A stretch of DNA of 64,000 bases from Planococcus maritimus. GTDB lineage: Bacteria > Bacillota > Bacilli > Bacillales_A > Planococcaceae. The stretch is taken from the NCBI RefSeq assembly GCF_001687625.2, contig NZ_CP016538.2:96001-160000 (forward strand), written 5' to 3'. Positions 32,282-46,132 of the stretch are shown here, piece by piece (within the stretch, counting starts at the first letter, position 1; each line of letters opens with the position of its first letter). Under the pieces are notes generated by a model that worked only from the letters and a program-made list of their open reading frames with translations, made no database searches and was not told the DNA's origin. Both the position numbers and the translations under genes were made by a program.

Positions 32282-33184
32282 ATGGCTGAACAAGTAATCT
32301 ATATGAATGGTGAATTTGTAAAAAAAGAAGATGCCAAGATTTCAGTCTATGATCATGGCTTTCTATATGGCGACGGAGTCTTCGAAGGCATCCGTTCTTA
32401 CAACGGAAATGTCTTTCGGTTAGAAGAGCATCTAGAACGCCTTTACGATTCAGCTAAATCAGTGATGCTTGAAATTCCGCACACTTTCGACGAAATGACT
32501 CAGTTGGTCGTAGAAACGCTTCGGCAGAACCAATTGAAAGATGCGTACATTCGCTTAGTCGTCTCACGCGGCGTTGGAAACTTAGGTCTTGACCCATTCA
32601 GCTGTGCAGAGCCGAATGTCATCGTCATTGCTGAGCCGCTTTCTTTATTCCCGAAAGCTTTGTACGACAGCGGCATTGAAATCGTTTCGGTCGCTTCTAG
32701 AAGAAGCCGTTCAGATGTTCTCAGCCCAAAAGTCAAATCGCTGAACTATATGAACAACATCCTGGTGAAGATCGAAGCAAGCTTAGCAGGTGTCTCGGAG
32801 GCACTTATGTTGAACGACCAGGGCTATGTGGCAGAAGGATCAGCTGACAATATCTTCATCGTTCGCAAAAATAAATTGCTGACGCCTCCCGGTTATGTAG
32901 GAGCGCTTGAAGGCATTACCCGAAACGCCATCATGGAAGTGGCGGCGGAAAAAGGCTATCAAATGGAAGAGGGGGTCTTCACAAGACACGATGTTTACGT
33001 GGCGGATGAAGTATTCCTGACAGGGACAGCAGCAGAAGTCATTGCTGTCATCAAAGTGGACGGGCGCGTAATTGGCGATGGAAAACCAGGGCCAGTCACT
33101 AACGACCTTCTCGAAGCATTCCGTGAGCTGGTCCAGCAAGACGGCGTTAAAGTGTATAACGAAGAACATCTAAACGTAGTATAA
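32282..33184 (+). CDS. ilvE: Branched-chain amino acid aminotransferase
   Basis: A fold-type IV PLP enzyme that interconverts Leu, Ile and Val with their 2-keto acids, the last step of the pathway encoded downstream. 300 aa. Visible: YDHGFLYGDGVFEGIR, the PLP lysine in KSLNYMNN, and EGSADNIFIV with LTGTAAEV near the phosphate site. ATG 32282 matches family N-termini (MxEQ-IYMNG); an in-frame GTG at 32273 sits at better distance from GGAGAAAG and cannot be excluded. It precedes, and so is not controlled by, the T-box at 33195. Confidence 0.93.
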   Translation: MAEQVIYMNGEFVKKEDAKISVYDHGFLYGDGVFEGIRSYNGNVFRLEEHLERLYDSAKSVMLEIPHTFDEMTQLVVETLRQNQLKDAYIRLVVSRGVGNLGLDPFSCAEPNVIVIAEPLSLFPKALYDSGIEIVSVASRRSRSDVLSPKVKSLNYMNNILVKIEASLAGVSEALMLNDQGYVAEGSADNIFIVRKNKLLTPPGYVGALEGITRNAIMEVAAEKGYQMEEGVFTRHDVYVADEVFLTGTAAEVIAVIKVDGRVIGDGKPGPVTNDLLEAFRELVQQDGVKVYNEEHLNVV

Positions 33185-33194
33185 GTTCATATGA

Positions 33195-33486
33195 TCAATT
33201 CAATGACGAGGTTAAAGCAAATGGAACACAGCATTCACAGAGAGCCGGGGCGGTGGAAGCCGGTAATGCTACCAGATGCGACATCCCCTCTGAGTGGAAT
33301 GCTGAAAGGCCAAGGCCCTTTAGGTGTTCCCGGTGACTGCAAGCGACGGGTTATCGTTATCAGCGGATAAGAAATTATCCAAGAGGCTGCAAATCGCAGT
33401 GAAATAGGGTGGTACCATGAAGCTTTTTCATCCCTACGCAAAGAAGATGTCTTCTTTGCGTAGGGATGGAAAAGCTTTTTCATTTT
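33195..33486 (+). promoter_or_regulatory. T-box riboswitch of the ilv-leu operon
   Basis: Senses an uncharged branched-chain tRNA and permits transcription of ilvB-leuD. AGAGAG-type apical motif near 33240, candidate specifier ATC (Ile) at 33283-33285 exactly six bases before GAGTG, and the T-box AGGGTGGTACCATGA at 33406-33420. The terminator is an unusually long stem of about 27 bp (about 33420-33477) with one G-U, then a T-run. A CTC (Leu) triplet three bases downstream is the alternative specifier. Confidence 0.92.
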
Positions 33487-33524
33487 GGTACTTCCAAAGG
33501 CTTAAGTAAAAGGAGGCGGAAAGA

Positions 33525-35254
33525 TTGGGAGTAAACGTAAAAGTCAGAGAAGAACTCAAACAGGAATTGGCCGGCAGCGGGGCGGACGTATTAATTCAAT
33601 CATTGAAACAGCAAGGTGTTGAGATCATTTTTGGCTACCCAGGAGGTGCGGTTTTGCCAATCTACGATGCATTGCATCGAAACCCCATCCGCCACATACT
33701 AGCAAGACATGAACAAGGTGCTATCCATGCGGCGGAAGGCTACGCTAGAGTGTCTGGGAAAACAGGGGTGGTCATTGCTACTTCTGGACCGGGGGCGACA
33801 AACCTTGTCACCGGCATAGCGGATGCCATGCTCGATTCCTTGCCGCTTGTCATCTTCACTGGACAAGTTGCTACTTCGGTCATCGGTACCGATGCTTTCC
33901 AGGAAGCGGATATTGTCAGCATTACTCAGCCAATCACCAAACATAATTACCAAGTAAAGAAAACGGAAGATTTGCCGCGTATCATCAAGGAGGCATTTTT
34001 CATCGCATCGACAGGACGCCCGGGACCGGTCCTTGTCGACATCCCAAAAGACGTCGCCACTACTTTATTCGCAGGAAAAGAAGAACAGGCAGATGCAGAT
34101 GTCTACTTGCCAGGGTACCAACCGACGATTTCGCCGAATTACTTGCAGATCCAAAAAGCTGTGCAATTGCTGTCTAAGGCGACAAAGCCGGTGATCCTTG
34201 CCGGTGCCGGAGTACTAGCAGCAAAAGCTTCCGAAGAGCTTCACGCCTTTGCAGAACAGCATCAAATTCCGATCGTCAATACGCTCCTCGGCCTCGGGAC
34301 AGTCGGTGGCGATCATGAATTGTTCCTAGGAATGGGCGGAATGCACGGAACTTATGCTGCGAATACAGCCATTTGTGAATGCGACGTGCTAATGAACATC
34401 GGGGCCCGTTTTGACGACAGGCTCACCGGCAATTTGGCCTCATTCGCGCCGAATGCAGAAGTCATTCACGTCGATATCGACCCGGCGGAAATCGGGAAAA
34501 ATGTCCCGACGGCCATCCCGATCGTATCGGATGCCAAAGCCGCTTTAGTGGAACTATTGAAAAGTAATTTCGAAAGCCCGAATACAACAGAATGGCGAAA
34601 CAAGCTTCATGCTTACAAAGAAGCTTATCCGCTTCAGTATCATCAAAAAGAACGTGTTGGCATCATGCCTCAGCAAGCCGTCGAATTGATTCACCGGTTG
34701 ACGGGCGGCGATGCGATCGTCACGACGGATGTCGGGCAGCATCAAATGTGGACAGCTCAGTATTACCGCTTCAACAACCCGCATAACTGGGTGACATCCG
34801 GCGGGCTTGGGACGATGGGCTTTGGCTTTCCCGCAGCGATTGGGGCGAAGTTCGCAAGGCCGGAAGAAACGGTTGTAGCGATAGTCGGCGATGCCGGATT
34901 CCAAATGACTTTGCAGGAATTGTCGCTATTGCAGGAATACCGGCTGCCGGTAAAAATCGTCATCTTGAACAACCAAAGTCTTGGCATGGTTCGCCAGTGG
35001 CAAGAAACCTTCTACGAAGAACGTTATTCCCAATCGATGATGCCAGTACAGCCAGATTTTGTGAAGCTGGCAGCCGCTTATGATATTGACGGCTATAAAG
35101 TCGAAACGATGGAAGAAGCGGAAGCGGTATTTAAAGAAGCGTTTGAATCGGATGGCCCAGCGCTCATCGATTGTCGGGTAATCCAGCTCGAATGCGTCTA
35201 CCCGATGGTGGCGCCAGGCAAAGGGCTCAACGAAATGATCGGGGTGAAAGGCGA

Positions 35255-35258
<4 letters not shown>
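33525..35258 (+). CDS. ilvB: Acetolactate synthase large subunit
   Basis: The TPP-dependent catalytic subunit that makes acetolactate or acetohydroxybutyrate, the first common step to Val, Leu and Ile. 577 aa. N-terminal [10 protein letters not shown] and [14 protein letters not shown] (with the catalytic Glu), central FAD-type domain, and C-terminal [12 protein letters not shown]...NN TPP/Mg motif. TTG 33525 follows AAAGGAGG. Overlaps ilvH by ATGA. Confidence 0.96.
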
Positions 35259-38358
<3,100 letters not shown>

Positions 38359-38386
38359 AAAGCAAACCCACAGAGGAGGAATTACT

Positions 38387-39487
38387 ATGGAAAAGACAAT
38401 CGCAGTATTGCCAGGAGACGGCATCGGACCAGAAGTAACAGAGGCAGCAGTAAAGGTGCTAAAATCCATTGCGATGCGCTATGGCCACACATTCCATTGG
38501 AAATTCGCAGCCATCGGGGGAGCGGCAGTCGATCAATTCGGCAGCCCGCTACCGAAAGAAACCGTTGAAGCGTGCGAAGCGAGCGATGCGATCCTCCTCG
38601 GTGCGGTAGGCGGCCCGAAATGGGACAACAACCCCGCGGAACAGCGCCCGGAAAAAGGGCTGCTGAATATCCGCAAACACTTCGATTTGTTTGCCAACGT
38701 CCGCCCTGTCAAAGCGGTACCGGCACTTCTCGGATCTTCCCCATTAAAAGAAGAAATCGCGCGTGAAGTGGACATGGTCATCGTCCGTGAATTGACCGGC
38801 GGCTTGTATTTCGGTGAACCGAAACGCCATAACGAAAATTCCGCGGTCGATACACTTGTCTACACGCGGGCCGAAATCGAACGCATCGTCGACCAGGCAT
38901 TTGAAATGGCCCGTTCGCGCCGCGGTAAATTAGCTTCCGTCGACAAAGCGAATGTCCTCGAGTCCAGTAAGCTTTGGAGAAAAGTGGTTGAAGAACGCAA
39001 GACAGGCTATCCGGATGTGGAAGTCGAGCATATGCTAGTCGATTCAGCGGCCATGAAATTAATCACCAATCCACGAGCGTTCGACGTTGTCGTGACAGAG
39101 AATATGTTCGGCGACATCTTGAGCGACGAAGCATCGGTCATCACGGGCTCGCTCGGCATGTTGCCATCTGCGAGTGTTCGTTCAGACGGTTTTGGTTTGT
39201 ACGAACCCGTACACGGCTCGGCACCGGACATCGCCGGACAAAACAAAGCAAACCCATCAGCAGCGATCTTGTCAGCAGCGATGATGCTGCGCCAATCGTT
39301 CGGCATGGATTCAGAAGCATCGGCAATTGAAGATGCGGTCATGAGCGTATTGGAAGATGGCTACTGCACTGGCGATTTGTCGGCTTGCGGCAATAAAGTC
39401 ATCTCGACGCAACGCTTCGTAGAGAAAGTCATCGAGGAATTGGAACGGGAATTCGTGTCGGAACACATCATGTTTTCCTACGTGTAA
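38387..39487 (+). CDS. leuB: 3-isopropylmalate dehydrogenase
   Basis: NAD-dependent oxidative decarboxylation of 3-isopropylmalate. 366 aa, full length. [10 protein letters not shown] at the N-terminus, [12 protein letters not shown], and the [14 protein letters not shown] metal and substrate segment; [12 protein letters not shown] loop. ATG 38387 follows GAGGAGG. leuC follows after 19 bases. Confidence 0.97.
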   Translation: MEKTIAVLPGDGIGPEVTEAAVKVLKSIAMRYGHTFHWKFAAIGGAAVDQFGSPLPKETVEACEASDAILLGAVGGPKWDNNPAEQRPEKGLLNIRKHFDLFANVRPVKAVPALLGSSPLKEEIAREVDMVIVRELTGGLYFGEPKRHNENSAVDTLVYTRAEIERIVDQAFEMARSRRGKLASVDKANVLESSKLWRKVVEERKTGYPDVEVEHMLVDSAAMKLITNPRAFDVVVTENMFGDILSDEASVITGSLGMLPSASVRSDGFGLYEPVHGSAPDIAGQNKANPSAAILSAAMMLRQSFGMDSEASAIEDAVMSVLEDGYCTGDLSACGNKVISTQRFVEKVIEELEREFVSEHIMFSYV

Positions 39488-39506
39488 ATGGAAGGGGCAT
39501 TCTGCA

Positions 39507-40925
39507 ATGGCAAAAACGATTATTGAAAAAATCTGGGAACAGCATATTGTATTCGAAGAACCGGGAAAACCCGACTTGTTGTATATCGATCTTCATCTCC
39601 TGCATGAAGTCACCTCGCCACAGGCATTTGAAGGCTTGCGTTTGAATGGCCGGAAAGTGCGGCGCCCGGATCTGTGCTTTGCGACAATGGACCATAACGT
39701 GCCGACGCGCAACCGCTCCGTGATCAAAGACCCGATTTCCCGCAAGCAAATCAAGACGCTTCAGGAAAACTGTGATGAATTTGGCGTGCCGCTCGCAGGG
39801 ATCAACCATCCTGACCAAGGCATCGTCCACGTCATCGGCCCGGAACTAGGTCTCACGCAGCCTGGCAAGACGATTGTCTGCGGCGATAGCCATACATCCA
39901 CGCACGGCGCATTCGGTGCTTTGGCATTTGGCATCGGGACGAGCGAAGTGGAGCATGTCTTGTCGACACAGACGCTGTGGCAGTCCGAGCCGAAAACGAT
40001 GGAAATCCGCATCGACGGGGAACTGGGCTTTGGCGTATCTGCCAAGGACATCATCCTTGCGATCATTTCAACTTACGGCGTCGACATGGGGACGGGGCAT
40101 ATCATTGAATACACCGGGGAAGCGATCCGCAACTTATCGATGGAAGAACGCATGACCATCTGCAATATGTCCATCGAAGCGGGTGCACGCGCCGGTCTTG
40201 TAAGCCCAGACGAAACAACGGTCGAATATTTGCGCGGCAGAAGAAATGTCCCGGAAGGCGAAGCGTTCGAGCGCGAAGCCGAGCGTTGGCTGGCGCTGGC
40301 GACAGACGAAGGCGCAAGCTATGACGTGTCGCATACTATCCATGCAGACGACATCTCTCCGTTTGTCACATGGGGCACAAACCCGTCGATGGGCTCTGGG
40401 ATCGCTGAACACGTGCCGACAGCGGCAGATTACGATAAGCAGGAAGACCGTGACGCCTTGCGCCAGGCGCTTGCTTATATGCAATTGGAAGAAGGCGCTC
40501 CGCTGTCATCGATCGCTATCCAGCATGTCTTTATCGGATCGTGTACGAATGCGCGCCTTAGTGATTTGCGGGCAGCGAGTGAAATCGTCAAAGGCAGAAC
40601 CGTGCATCCGGCGGTCACGGCGATTGTTGTACCGGGCTCTGAGACCGTCAAACGCGCAGCTGAAGCGGAAGGGCTTGACCAAGTATTCCTGCAAGCAGGC
40701 TTTGAATGGCGCGAAACTGGCTGCAGTATGTGCCTAGCAATGAATGAGGATGCTGTGCCGGCAGGAGAGCGCTGCGCGTCTACGTCAAACCGTAATTTTG
40801 AAGGGCGCCAAGGGGCCGGCTCCATGACGCATTTGGTGTCACCGGTCATGGCAGCTGCCGCGGCAATTGAGGGGCATTTGACAGATGTCCGCAACTATAT
40901 GAAAGAACCTGTGCCACAGGCATAA
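39507..40925 (+). CDS. leuC: 3-isopropylmalate dehydratase large subunit
   Basis: Aconitase-family iron-sulfur enzyme that isomerises isopropylmalate with LeuD. 472 aa. The 4Fe-4S cysteines are in VCGDSHT, IGSCTN and the TGCSMCLA segment. DHNVPTR and HPDQGIVH are active-site loops. ATG 39507 follows GGAAGGGGC. leuD follows after 18 bases. Confidence 0.97.
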   Translation: MAKTIIEKIWEQHIVFEEPGKPDLLYIDLHLLHEVTSPQAFEGLRLNGRKVRRPDLCFATMDHNVPTRNRSVIKDPISRKQIKTLQENCDEFGVPLAGINHPDQGIVHVIGPELGLTQPGKTIVCGDSHTSTHGAFGALAFGIGTSEVEHVLSTQTLWQSEPKTMEIRIDGELGFGVSAKDIILAIISTYGVDMGTGHIIEYTGEAIRNLSMEERMTICNMSIEAGARAGLVSPDETTVEYLRGRRNVPEGEAFEREAERWLALATDEGASYDVSHTIHADDISPFVTWGTNPSMGSGIAEHVPTAADYDKQEDRDALRQALAYMQLEEGAPLSSIAIQHVFIGSCTNARLSDLRAASEIVKGRTVHPAVTAIVVPGSETVKRAAEAEGLDQVFLQAGFEWRETGCSMCLAMNEDAVPAGERCASTSNRNFEGRQGAGSMTHLVSPVMAAAAAIEGHLTDVRNYMKEPVPQA

Positions 40926-40943
40926 CGGAAGGAGAGACTGAAT

Positions 40944-41537
40944 GTGAAACCGATCAATGAAATTTCGAGTGTCTTAACACCGCTCGACCGCAAAAACGTT
41001 GATACCGACCAAATCATTTCAAAGGAATTCCTTAAGCGCATTGAGCGCACAGGGTTCGGCAAGTATTTGTTTTACCATTGGCGTTTTAAAGCGGACGGCA
41101 CTCCTAATCCAGAGTTTGTCTTGAACGACACTCGCTTCCAGGATTCCGAAATTCTTGTGGCGCAGGAAAACTTCGGTTGTGGCTCCTCCCGTGAACACGC
41201 TCCGTGGGCGATTTTGGATTACGGTTTTCGGGTAGTTATTGCCCCGAGCTATGCGGATATCTTCTATAATAACTGTGTCAAAAACGGCATCTTGCCGATT
41301 CGCCTGCAAGAAGCAGAAGTGACGGCTTTGCTTGAAAAGGGCAAACAAGCACGATATCGCCTTGATGTTGATTTGAGACAGCAATCTGTTACGGGTGAAG
41401 ATGGAGCCAGTTATTCATTCGATATCGACCCATACTGGAAAGAAATGCTGTTGAATGGCTGGGATGAGATCTCCCTGACGATTCAATACGATTCCTATAT
41501 CCAGGCATACGAAGAAAAAACACAGCAAGCCCAATAA
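40944..41537 (+). CDS. leuD: 3-isopropylmalate dehydratase small subunit
   Basis: Small swivelling subunit that completes the LeuCD active site. 197 aa; DTDQIISKEFLKRI and the GCGSSREHAPWA loop are diagnostic. GTG 40944 follows GGAAGGAGAG. An ATG two bases earlier reads ATGTGA and stops at once, so it is not the start. A terminator ends the operon. Confidence 0.95.
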   Translation: MKPINEISSVLTPLDRKNVDTDQIISKEFLKRIERTGFGKYLFYHWRFKADGTPNPEFVLNDTRFQDSEILVAQENFGCGSSREHAPWAILDYGFRVVIAPSYADIFYNNCVKNGILPIRLQEAEVTALLEKGKQARYRLDVDLRQQSVTGEDGASYSFDIDPYWKEMLLNGWDEISLTIQYDSYIQAYEEKTQQAQ

Positions 41538-41545
41538 AGCACCCG

Positions 41546-41588
41546 CCGCTTTTCGTCCTGATTCTTAAGACGGGGAGCGGTTTTTTTA
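41546..41588 (+). terminator. Terminator of the ilv-leu operon
   Basis: Twelve-pair stem with three G-U pairs (41546-41557 with 41569-41580), then seven Ts. Confidence 0.88.
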
Positions 41589-41614
41589 ATGCCATTGAAA
41601 GCCATTTCGCTGTG

Positions 41615-41643
41615 TTGACATCATTGTGGAGATTTGTTACTTT
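41615..41643 (+). promoter_or_regulatory. Promoter of the NhaC-like carrier gene
   Basis: TTGACA (41615-41620), 17 bp and TACTTT (41638-41643) preceded by TGT, an extended -10. Confidence 0.75.
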
Positions 41644-41676
41644 AGTAAAGTACTTTAACGCTTTAGCAAACTAAAG
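41638..41676 (+). promoter_or_regulatory. Cluster of CTTTA palindromes (candidate operator)
   Basis: A perfect 7-1-7 palindrome, TACTTTA-G-TAAAGTA (41638-41652), overlaps the -10 box. TACTTTA recurs at 41651-41657, and CTTTAG/CTAAAG (41661-41666 with 41671-41676) forms a hairpin whose 3' arm overlaps the ribosome-binding site. The regulator is unknown. Confidence 0.65.
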
Positions 41677-41688
41677 GAGAAATGAACA

Positions 41689-43014
41689 ATGAATGCAGTT
41701 ATTATCGCTGTGTTAGTAATGCTGGTTCTGAGCTTGCTTCGGGTCAATGTGGTGTTTGCCTTATTGATCGGCGCACTCGCTGGAGGACTTAGCGGAGGGC
41801 TTAGCTTCACTGACACGCTGACATCTTATACAGACGGACTTGGGGCAGGGGCGACCATTGCACTGAGCTATGCCATGCTCGGTGGATTCGCCGTCGCGAT
41901 TTCACGTACCGGTATACCCGAGCTACTCGTATCGGGCGTATTGAAACTGGTCAATAAAGACGGGGAGGCAACACGCGAGAATTTGGCGAAAGCGCTCATC
42001 ATCTTTGCGCTGTTTGCGATGGCAATCTTTTCGCAAAACTTGATCCCGATTCACATCGCCTTTATCCCGCTTCTTGTGCCGCCGATTTTGCACATCTTGA
42101 ACGAACTGCGAATCGACCGCCGGCTCATCGCTTCGGTGCTGACCTTTGGTTTGACAGCGCCATATATTTTATTGCCGTATGGCTTCGGCTTGATCTTCCA
42201 CGAGATTCTTGCCACCCAGATGGAACTGGCAGGCATGCCGATTGATATGGCGGATATTCCAAAAGCGATGGCGCTGCCAGTCGCAGGATTATTCCTCGGT
42301 TTAGTGGTCGCGGTGTTTATCTCTTACCGCAAGCCGCGGGAATATCGTGAAGCAACAATTACTACTATAGAAGAAACTCCAGCTCGTACTGCTTCCACCA
42401 AGGACGTAATCGTAACGGTCGTCGCTTTAATCGCTGCGCTATTCGCACAGATTCAGAGTGATTCGATGATCATCGGCGCACTCGCCGGCATTCTCATCCT
42501 CTACGTCTTCGGGGCGATGAAATGGAAAGAGGCAGATGACGTTCTGACGGCAGGTATGCGCATGATGGCGTTTATCGGCTTCGTGATGATTTCAGCGAAC
42601 GGTTTCGCATCGGTCATTCAAGCGACGGGAGCGATCGACACATTGGTCGAGAACGCAGCGGCCATCTTCGGAGACAATAAAGGGCTAGCGGCACTTGCTA
42701 TGCTGATTGTCGGTTTGTTTGTTACGATGGGCATCGGTTCCTCGTTTTCGACTATTCCGATCATCGCAGCGATCTTCGTGCCACTCAGTGTCGAGTTCGG
42801 ATTCTCAACGCTGGCCATCATCGCCTTGATCGGCACAGCAGGGGCACTCGGGGACGCCGGATCGCCTGCATCTGACTCGACGCTAGGGCCGACCGCCGGA
42901 CTCAATGTCGATGGGCAGCATAATCATATCTGGGATACAGTCGTTCCGACGTTCCTCCACTACAATATCCCGCTCGTATTATTCGGTTGGATGGCGGTTA
43001 TGTTGCTCGGTTGA
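41689..43014 (+). CDS. Na+/H+ antiporter-like membrane carrier (YuiF type)
   Basis: A polytopic membrane protein of 441 aa with about eleven or twelve hydrophobic helices. It resembles the Na+/H+ antiporter-like family that includes B. subtilis YuiF, some members of which are annotated as amino-acid (histidine) carriers. Visible family features are QNLIPIHIAFIPLLVPP and the Gly/Asp-rich GTAGALGDAGSPASDSTLGPT near the C-terminus. ATG 41689 follows AAAGGAGA. It has its own promoter, so its substrate may be unrelated to the ilv-leu genes. Sodium, proton and amino acid all remain possible. Confidence 0.82.
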   Translation: MNAVIIAVLVMLVLSLLRVNVVFALLIGALAGGLSGGLSFTDTLTSYTDGLGAGATIALSYAMLGGFAVAISRTGIPELLVSGVLKLVNKDGEATRENLAKALIIFALFAMAIFSQNLIPIHIAFIPLLVPPILHILNELRIDRRLIASVLTFGLTAPYILLPYGFGLIFHEILATQMELAGMPIDMADIPKAMALPVAGLFLGLVVAVFISYRKPREYREATITTIEETPARTASTKDVIVTVVALIAALFAQIQSDSMIIGALAGILILYVFGAMKWKEADDVLTAGMRMMAFIGFVMISANGFASVIQATGAIDTLVENAAAIFGDNKGLAALAMLIVGLFVTMGIGSSFSTIPIIAAIFVPLSVEFGFSTLAIIALIGTAGALGDAGSPASDSTLGPTAGLNVDGQHNHIWDTVVPTFLHYNIPLVLFGWMAVMLLG

Positions 43015-43045
43015 GTCCGAAAGATTTCGACTATTACCGTATTGG

Positions 43046-43073
43046 TTGAAACTGAAAAGAATCCTGCTATACT
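43046..43073 (+). promoter_or_regulatory. First promoter upstream of the S10 operon
   Basis: TTGAAA (43046-43051), a 16-bp gap and TATACT (43068-43073) with an upstream TGC, an extended -10. It fires into the terminator at 43091. Confidence 0.78.
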
Positions 43074-43090
43074 AGTTAAAGCGAATGAAA

Positions 43091-43130
43091 AAGAATTTCG
43101 TGCAAAGACTTGCGGAATTCTTTTTTATTT
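43091..43130 (+). terminator. Terminator or attenuator before the S10 operon
   Basis: Stem 43091-43105 with 43110-43122, containing a two-base bulge, then a T-run. It ends the carrier-gene transcript and would also stop RNA from the promoter at 43046. Confidence 0.85.
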
Positions 43131-43138
43131 TGTATAAT
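43110..43138 (+). promoter_or_regulatory. Second promoter of the S10 operon
   Basis: TTGCGG (43110-43115), 17 bp and a perfect TATAAT (43133-43138). The -35 box is inside the 3' arm of the terminator hairpin. Confidence 0.72.
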
Positions 43139-43165
43139 GGTGAATGTTGGTCTTTGACTGCGTAG

Positions 43166-43579
<414 letters not shown>

Positions 43580-43628
43580 TTGGTAAACGAAAATAATAAA
43601 CATAAAATTTTGCAGGAGGTGTGACGAC

Positions 43629-44258
43629 ATGACCAAAGGAATCTTAGGTAGAAAAATCGGTATGACGCAAGTTTTTGCTGAGAACGGTGATTTGATCCCT
43701 GTAACTGTAATCGAAGCTGCTCCAAACGTAGTGCTTCAGAAAAAAACAGTTGAAGTGGATGGCTACGAATCGGTACAACTTGGTTTTGATGACAAGCGCG
43801 AGAAGCTTTCGAACAAACCAGAGAAAGGCCACGTAGCAAAAGCAAACACTGCTCCTAAGCGCTTCATTCGCGAACTTCGCAATGTAAACTTAGCTGATTA
43901 CGAGATTGGTCAGGAAGTCAAAGTAGATGTATTCGCAGAAGGCGATGTAGTAGATGTAACAGGAACTACGAAAGGTAAAGGTTTCCAAGGTGTTATTAAA
44001 CGCCACGGACAATCACGCGGACCAATGACTCACGGTTCACGTTACCACCGTCGTCCTGGTTCAATGGGGCCTGTTGCTCCGAACCGCGTATTCAAACAGA
44101 AGAAATTGCCTGGTCAAATGGGCGGCAACACGGTCACTATCCAAAACCTTCACATCGTGAAAGTGGATGCTGAGCGCAACTTGCTTCTTATTAAAGGGAA
44201 TGTTCCTGGCGCACGTAAATCATTAATCCGTGTTAAGTCGGCTATCAAAGCTAACTAA
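43629..44258 (+). CDS. rplC: Ribosomal protein L3
   Basis: An early-assembly 50S protein that reaches the peptidyl-transferase centre. 209 aa; [15 protein letters not shown] start and the [10 protein letters not shown] / GSMGP extension loop. ATG 43629 follows GGAGGTG. Gap of 49 bases from rpsJ and 28 to rplD. Confidence 0.98.
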   Translation: MTKGILGRKIGMTQVFAENGDLIPVTVIEAAPNVVLQKKTVEVDGYESVQLGFDDKREKLSNKPEKGHVAKANTAPKRFIRELRNVNLADYEIGQEVKVDVFAEGDVVDVTGTTKGKGFQGVIKRHGQSRGPMTHGSRYHRRPGSMGPVAPNRVFKQKKLPGQMGGNTVTIQNLHIVKVDAERNLLLIKGNVPGARKSLIRVKSAIKAN

Positions 44259-44286
44259 TCACATTTAAGGGAAGGAGGAAACAAGA

Positions 44287-44910
44287 ATGCCTAAAGTAGC
44301 GTTACTAAACCAAACTGGTTCACAAGTTGGCGATATCGAATTGAACGATCTTGTCTTCGGCATTGAACCAAATGAATCTGTACTTTTCGATGCAGTCGTT
44401 GCACAACGTGCTTCATTGCGTCAAGGTAACCATAAAGTTAAAAACCGTTCTGAAGTAGCTGGTGGCGGAAGAAAGCCATGGAAGCAAAAAGGAACTGGAC
44501 GTGCTCGTCAAGGTTCGATCCGTTCACCACAATGGCGCGGAGGCGGAGTCGTATTCGGCCCAACACCACGCAGCTATAGCTACAAACTTCCGAAAAAAGT
44601 CCGTCGCTTGGCTCTTCGTTCTGCATTGTCTTCGGCTCTAGCAAACGAAAACCTGATGGTACTTGAAGGATTGGCTTTCGACGCACCGAAAACTAAGGAA
44701 TTCACGAAACTCGTGACTGACTTGTCTGTCGGCAAGAAAGCATTATTCGTAACAGCTGACCTTGATGAGAACGTGGCACTATCTGCACGCAACATCAAAG
44801 GCATGACAGTTGTACCGGCAAACGGTATCAACGTATTGGACTTGCTTGGCCATGACAAAGTTGTCATGACTAAAGGAGCCGTAGAGAAAATCGAGGAGGT
44901 GCTAGGTTAA
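44287..44910 (+). CDS. rplD: Ribosomal protein L4
   Basis: 50S protein lining the exit tunnel; in E. coli it also represses this operon. 207 aa; the long loop has [19 protein letters not shown], where macrolide-resistance changes arise, and looks wild type. ATG 44287 follows GGAAGGAGG. Its TAA overlaps the rplW ATG (TAATG). Confidence 0.98.
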   Translation: MPKVALLNQTGSQVGDIELNDLVFGIEPNESVLFDAVVAQRASLRQGNHKVKNRSEVAGGGRKPWKQKGTGRARQGSIRSPQWRGGGVVFGPTPRSYSYKLPKKVRRLALRSALSSALANENLMVLEGLAFDAPKTKEFTKLVTDLSVGKKALFVTADLDENVALSARNIKGMTVVPANGINVLDLLGHDKVVMTKGAVEKIEEVLG

Positions 44911-45194
44911 TGGAAGCACGTGACATTCTAAAGCGTCCAGTCATTACCGAGCGTTCTTCTGAGGTAATGGCGGAGAAGAAGTACACTTTTGAAGTGGACG
45001 TTCGCGCTAACAAAACTCAAGTTAAACATGCAGTTCAAGAAGTCTTCGGCGTTCAAGTTGAGAAAGTCAACATCATGAACTACAAAGGCAAATTCAAACG
45101 CATGGGCAAACACGCAGGCTATACAAACAAACGCCGCAAAGCGATTGTAAAATTGACTGCTGATTCAAAAGACATCGAACTATTCGAAATGTAA
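44910..45194 (+). CDS. rplW: Ribosomal protein L23
   Basis: 50S protein at the tunnel exit; docking site for trigger factor and SRP. 94 aa; [13 protein letters not shown] start, [22 protein letters not shown] 44910 shares a base with the rplD stop and has GAGGAGG (about 44891) upstream, so the two are coupled. Confidence 0.97.
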   Translation: MEARDILKRPVITERSSEVMAEKKYTFEVDVRANKTQVKHAVQEVFGVQVEKVNIMNYKGKFKRMGKHAGYTNKRRKAIVKLTADSKDIELFEM

Positions 45195-45241
45195 TTGTAT
45201 AAGTTCTGAACAAGAACTAATCAAAGAAGGAGGGAAACAAC

Positions 45242-46072
45242 GTGGGGATTAGAAAATACAAACCTACCACTAACGGTCGTCGTAACATGACTAGTTCGGA
45301 TTTCGCTGAAATCACAACGAACAAGCCTGAAAAGTCGCTTTTGCAACCAACGAAGCGTAAAGGCGGCCGTAATAACCAAGGTAAAATCACTGTACGCCAC
45401 CACGGGGGCGGACATAAGCGCCAATACCGCGTGATTGATTTCAAACGTAACAAAGACGGCATTCCAGGTCGCGTTGCTACGATCGAATACGATCCGAACC
45501 GCTCTGCGAATATCGCACTTATCCATTACGCTGACGGAGAAAAACGTTACATCCTTGCACCAAAAGGTGTTCAGGTTGATACGCAAATCATGTCAGGACC
45601 GGAAGCAGACATCAAAGCAGGTAACGCTTTGCCATTGATCAACATCCCAATGGGTTCTACTATCCACAACATTGAGTTGAAACCAGGCGGAGGCGGCCAA
45701 TTGGTACGTTCTGCAGGAGCTTCAGCACAAGTACTTGGTAAAGAAGGAAAATACGTAACAGTTCGCTTGCAATCAGGCGAAGTTCGCATGATCCTTGCTA
45801 CTTGCCGCGCAACAATCGGCGCTGTCGGAAACGAACAGCACGAATTGATCAACATCGGTAAAGCAGGACGTAACCGCTGGAAGGGCAATCGCCCAACAGT
45901 CCGCGGATCTGTTATGAACCCGAACGATCACCCACACGGTGGTGGTGAAGGACGTTCGCCAATCGGACGTAAATCTCCAATGTCTCCATGGGGCAAACCA
46001 ACTCTTGGATACAAAACACGTAAGAAAACGAACAAATCCGATAAATTCATCGTGCGTCGCCGCAAAAAATAA
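45242..46072 (+). CDS. rplB: Ribosomal protein L2
   Basis: Essential 50S protein near the peptidyl-transferase centre. 276 aa; [15 protein letters not shown] start and the conserved [14 protein letters not shown] with its functional His. GTG 45242 follows AAGGAGGG. A 60-base gap with an ACGGTTC/GAACCGT hairpin separates it from rpsS. Confidence 0.98.
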   Translation: MGIRKYKPTTNGRRNMTSSDFAEITTNKPEKSLLQPTKRKGGRNNQGKITVRHHGGGHKRQYRVIDFKRNKDGIPGRVATIEYDPNRSANIALIHYADGEKRYILAPKGVQVDTQIMSGPEADIKAGNALPLINIPMGSTIHNIELKPGGGGQLVRSAGASAQVLGKEGKYVTVRLQSGEVRMILATCRATIGAVGNEQHELINIGKAGRNRWKGNRPTVRGSVMNPNDHPHGGGEGRSPIGRKSPMSPWGKPTLGYKTRKKTNKSDKFIVRRRKK

Positions 46073-46084
46073 TTTGATTCCGCT

Positions 46085-46105
46085 ACGGTTCACCAAAAGA
46101 ACCGT
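46085..46105 (+). other. Intergenic hairpin between rplB and rpsS
   Basis: Perfect 7-bp stem ACGGTTC/GAACCGT (46085-46091 with 46099-46105), 7-nt loop, no T-run. Probably an RNA-stability or processing element. Confidence 0.6.
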
Positions 46106-46132
46106 GGTGCAATCACGAAGGGAGGATCCCAA

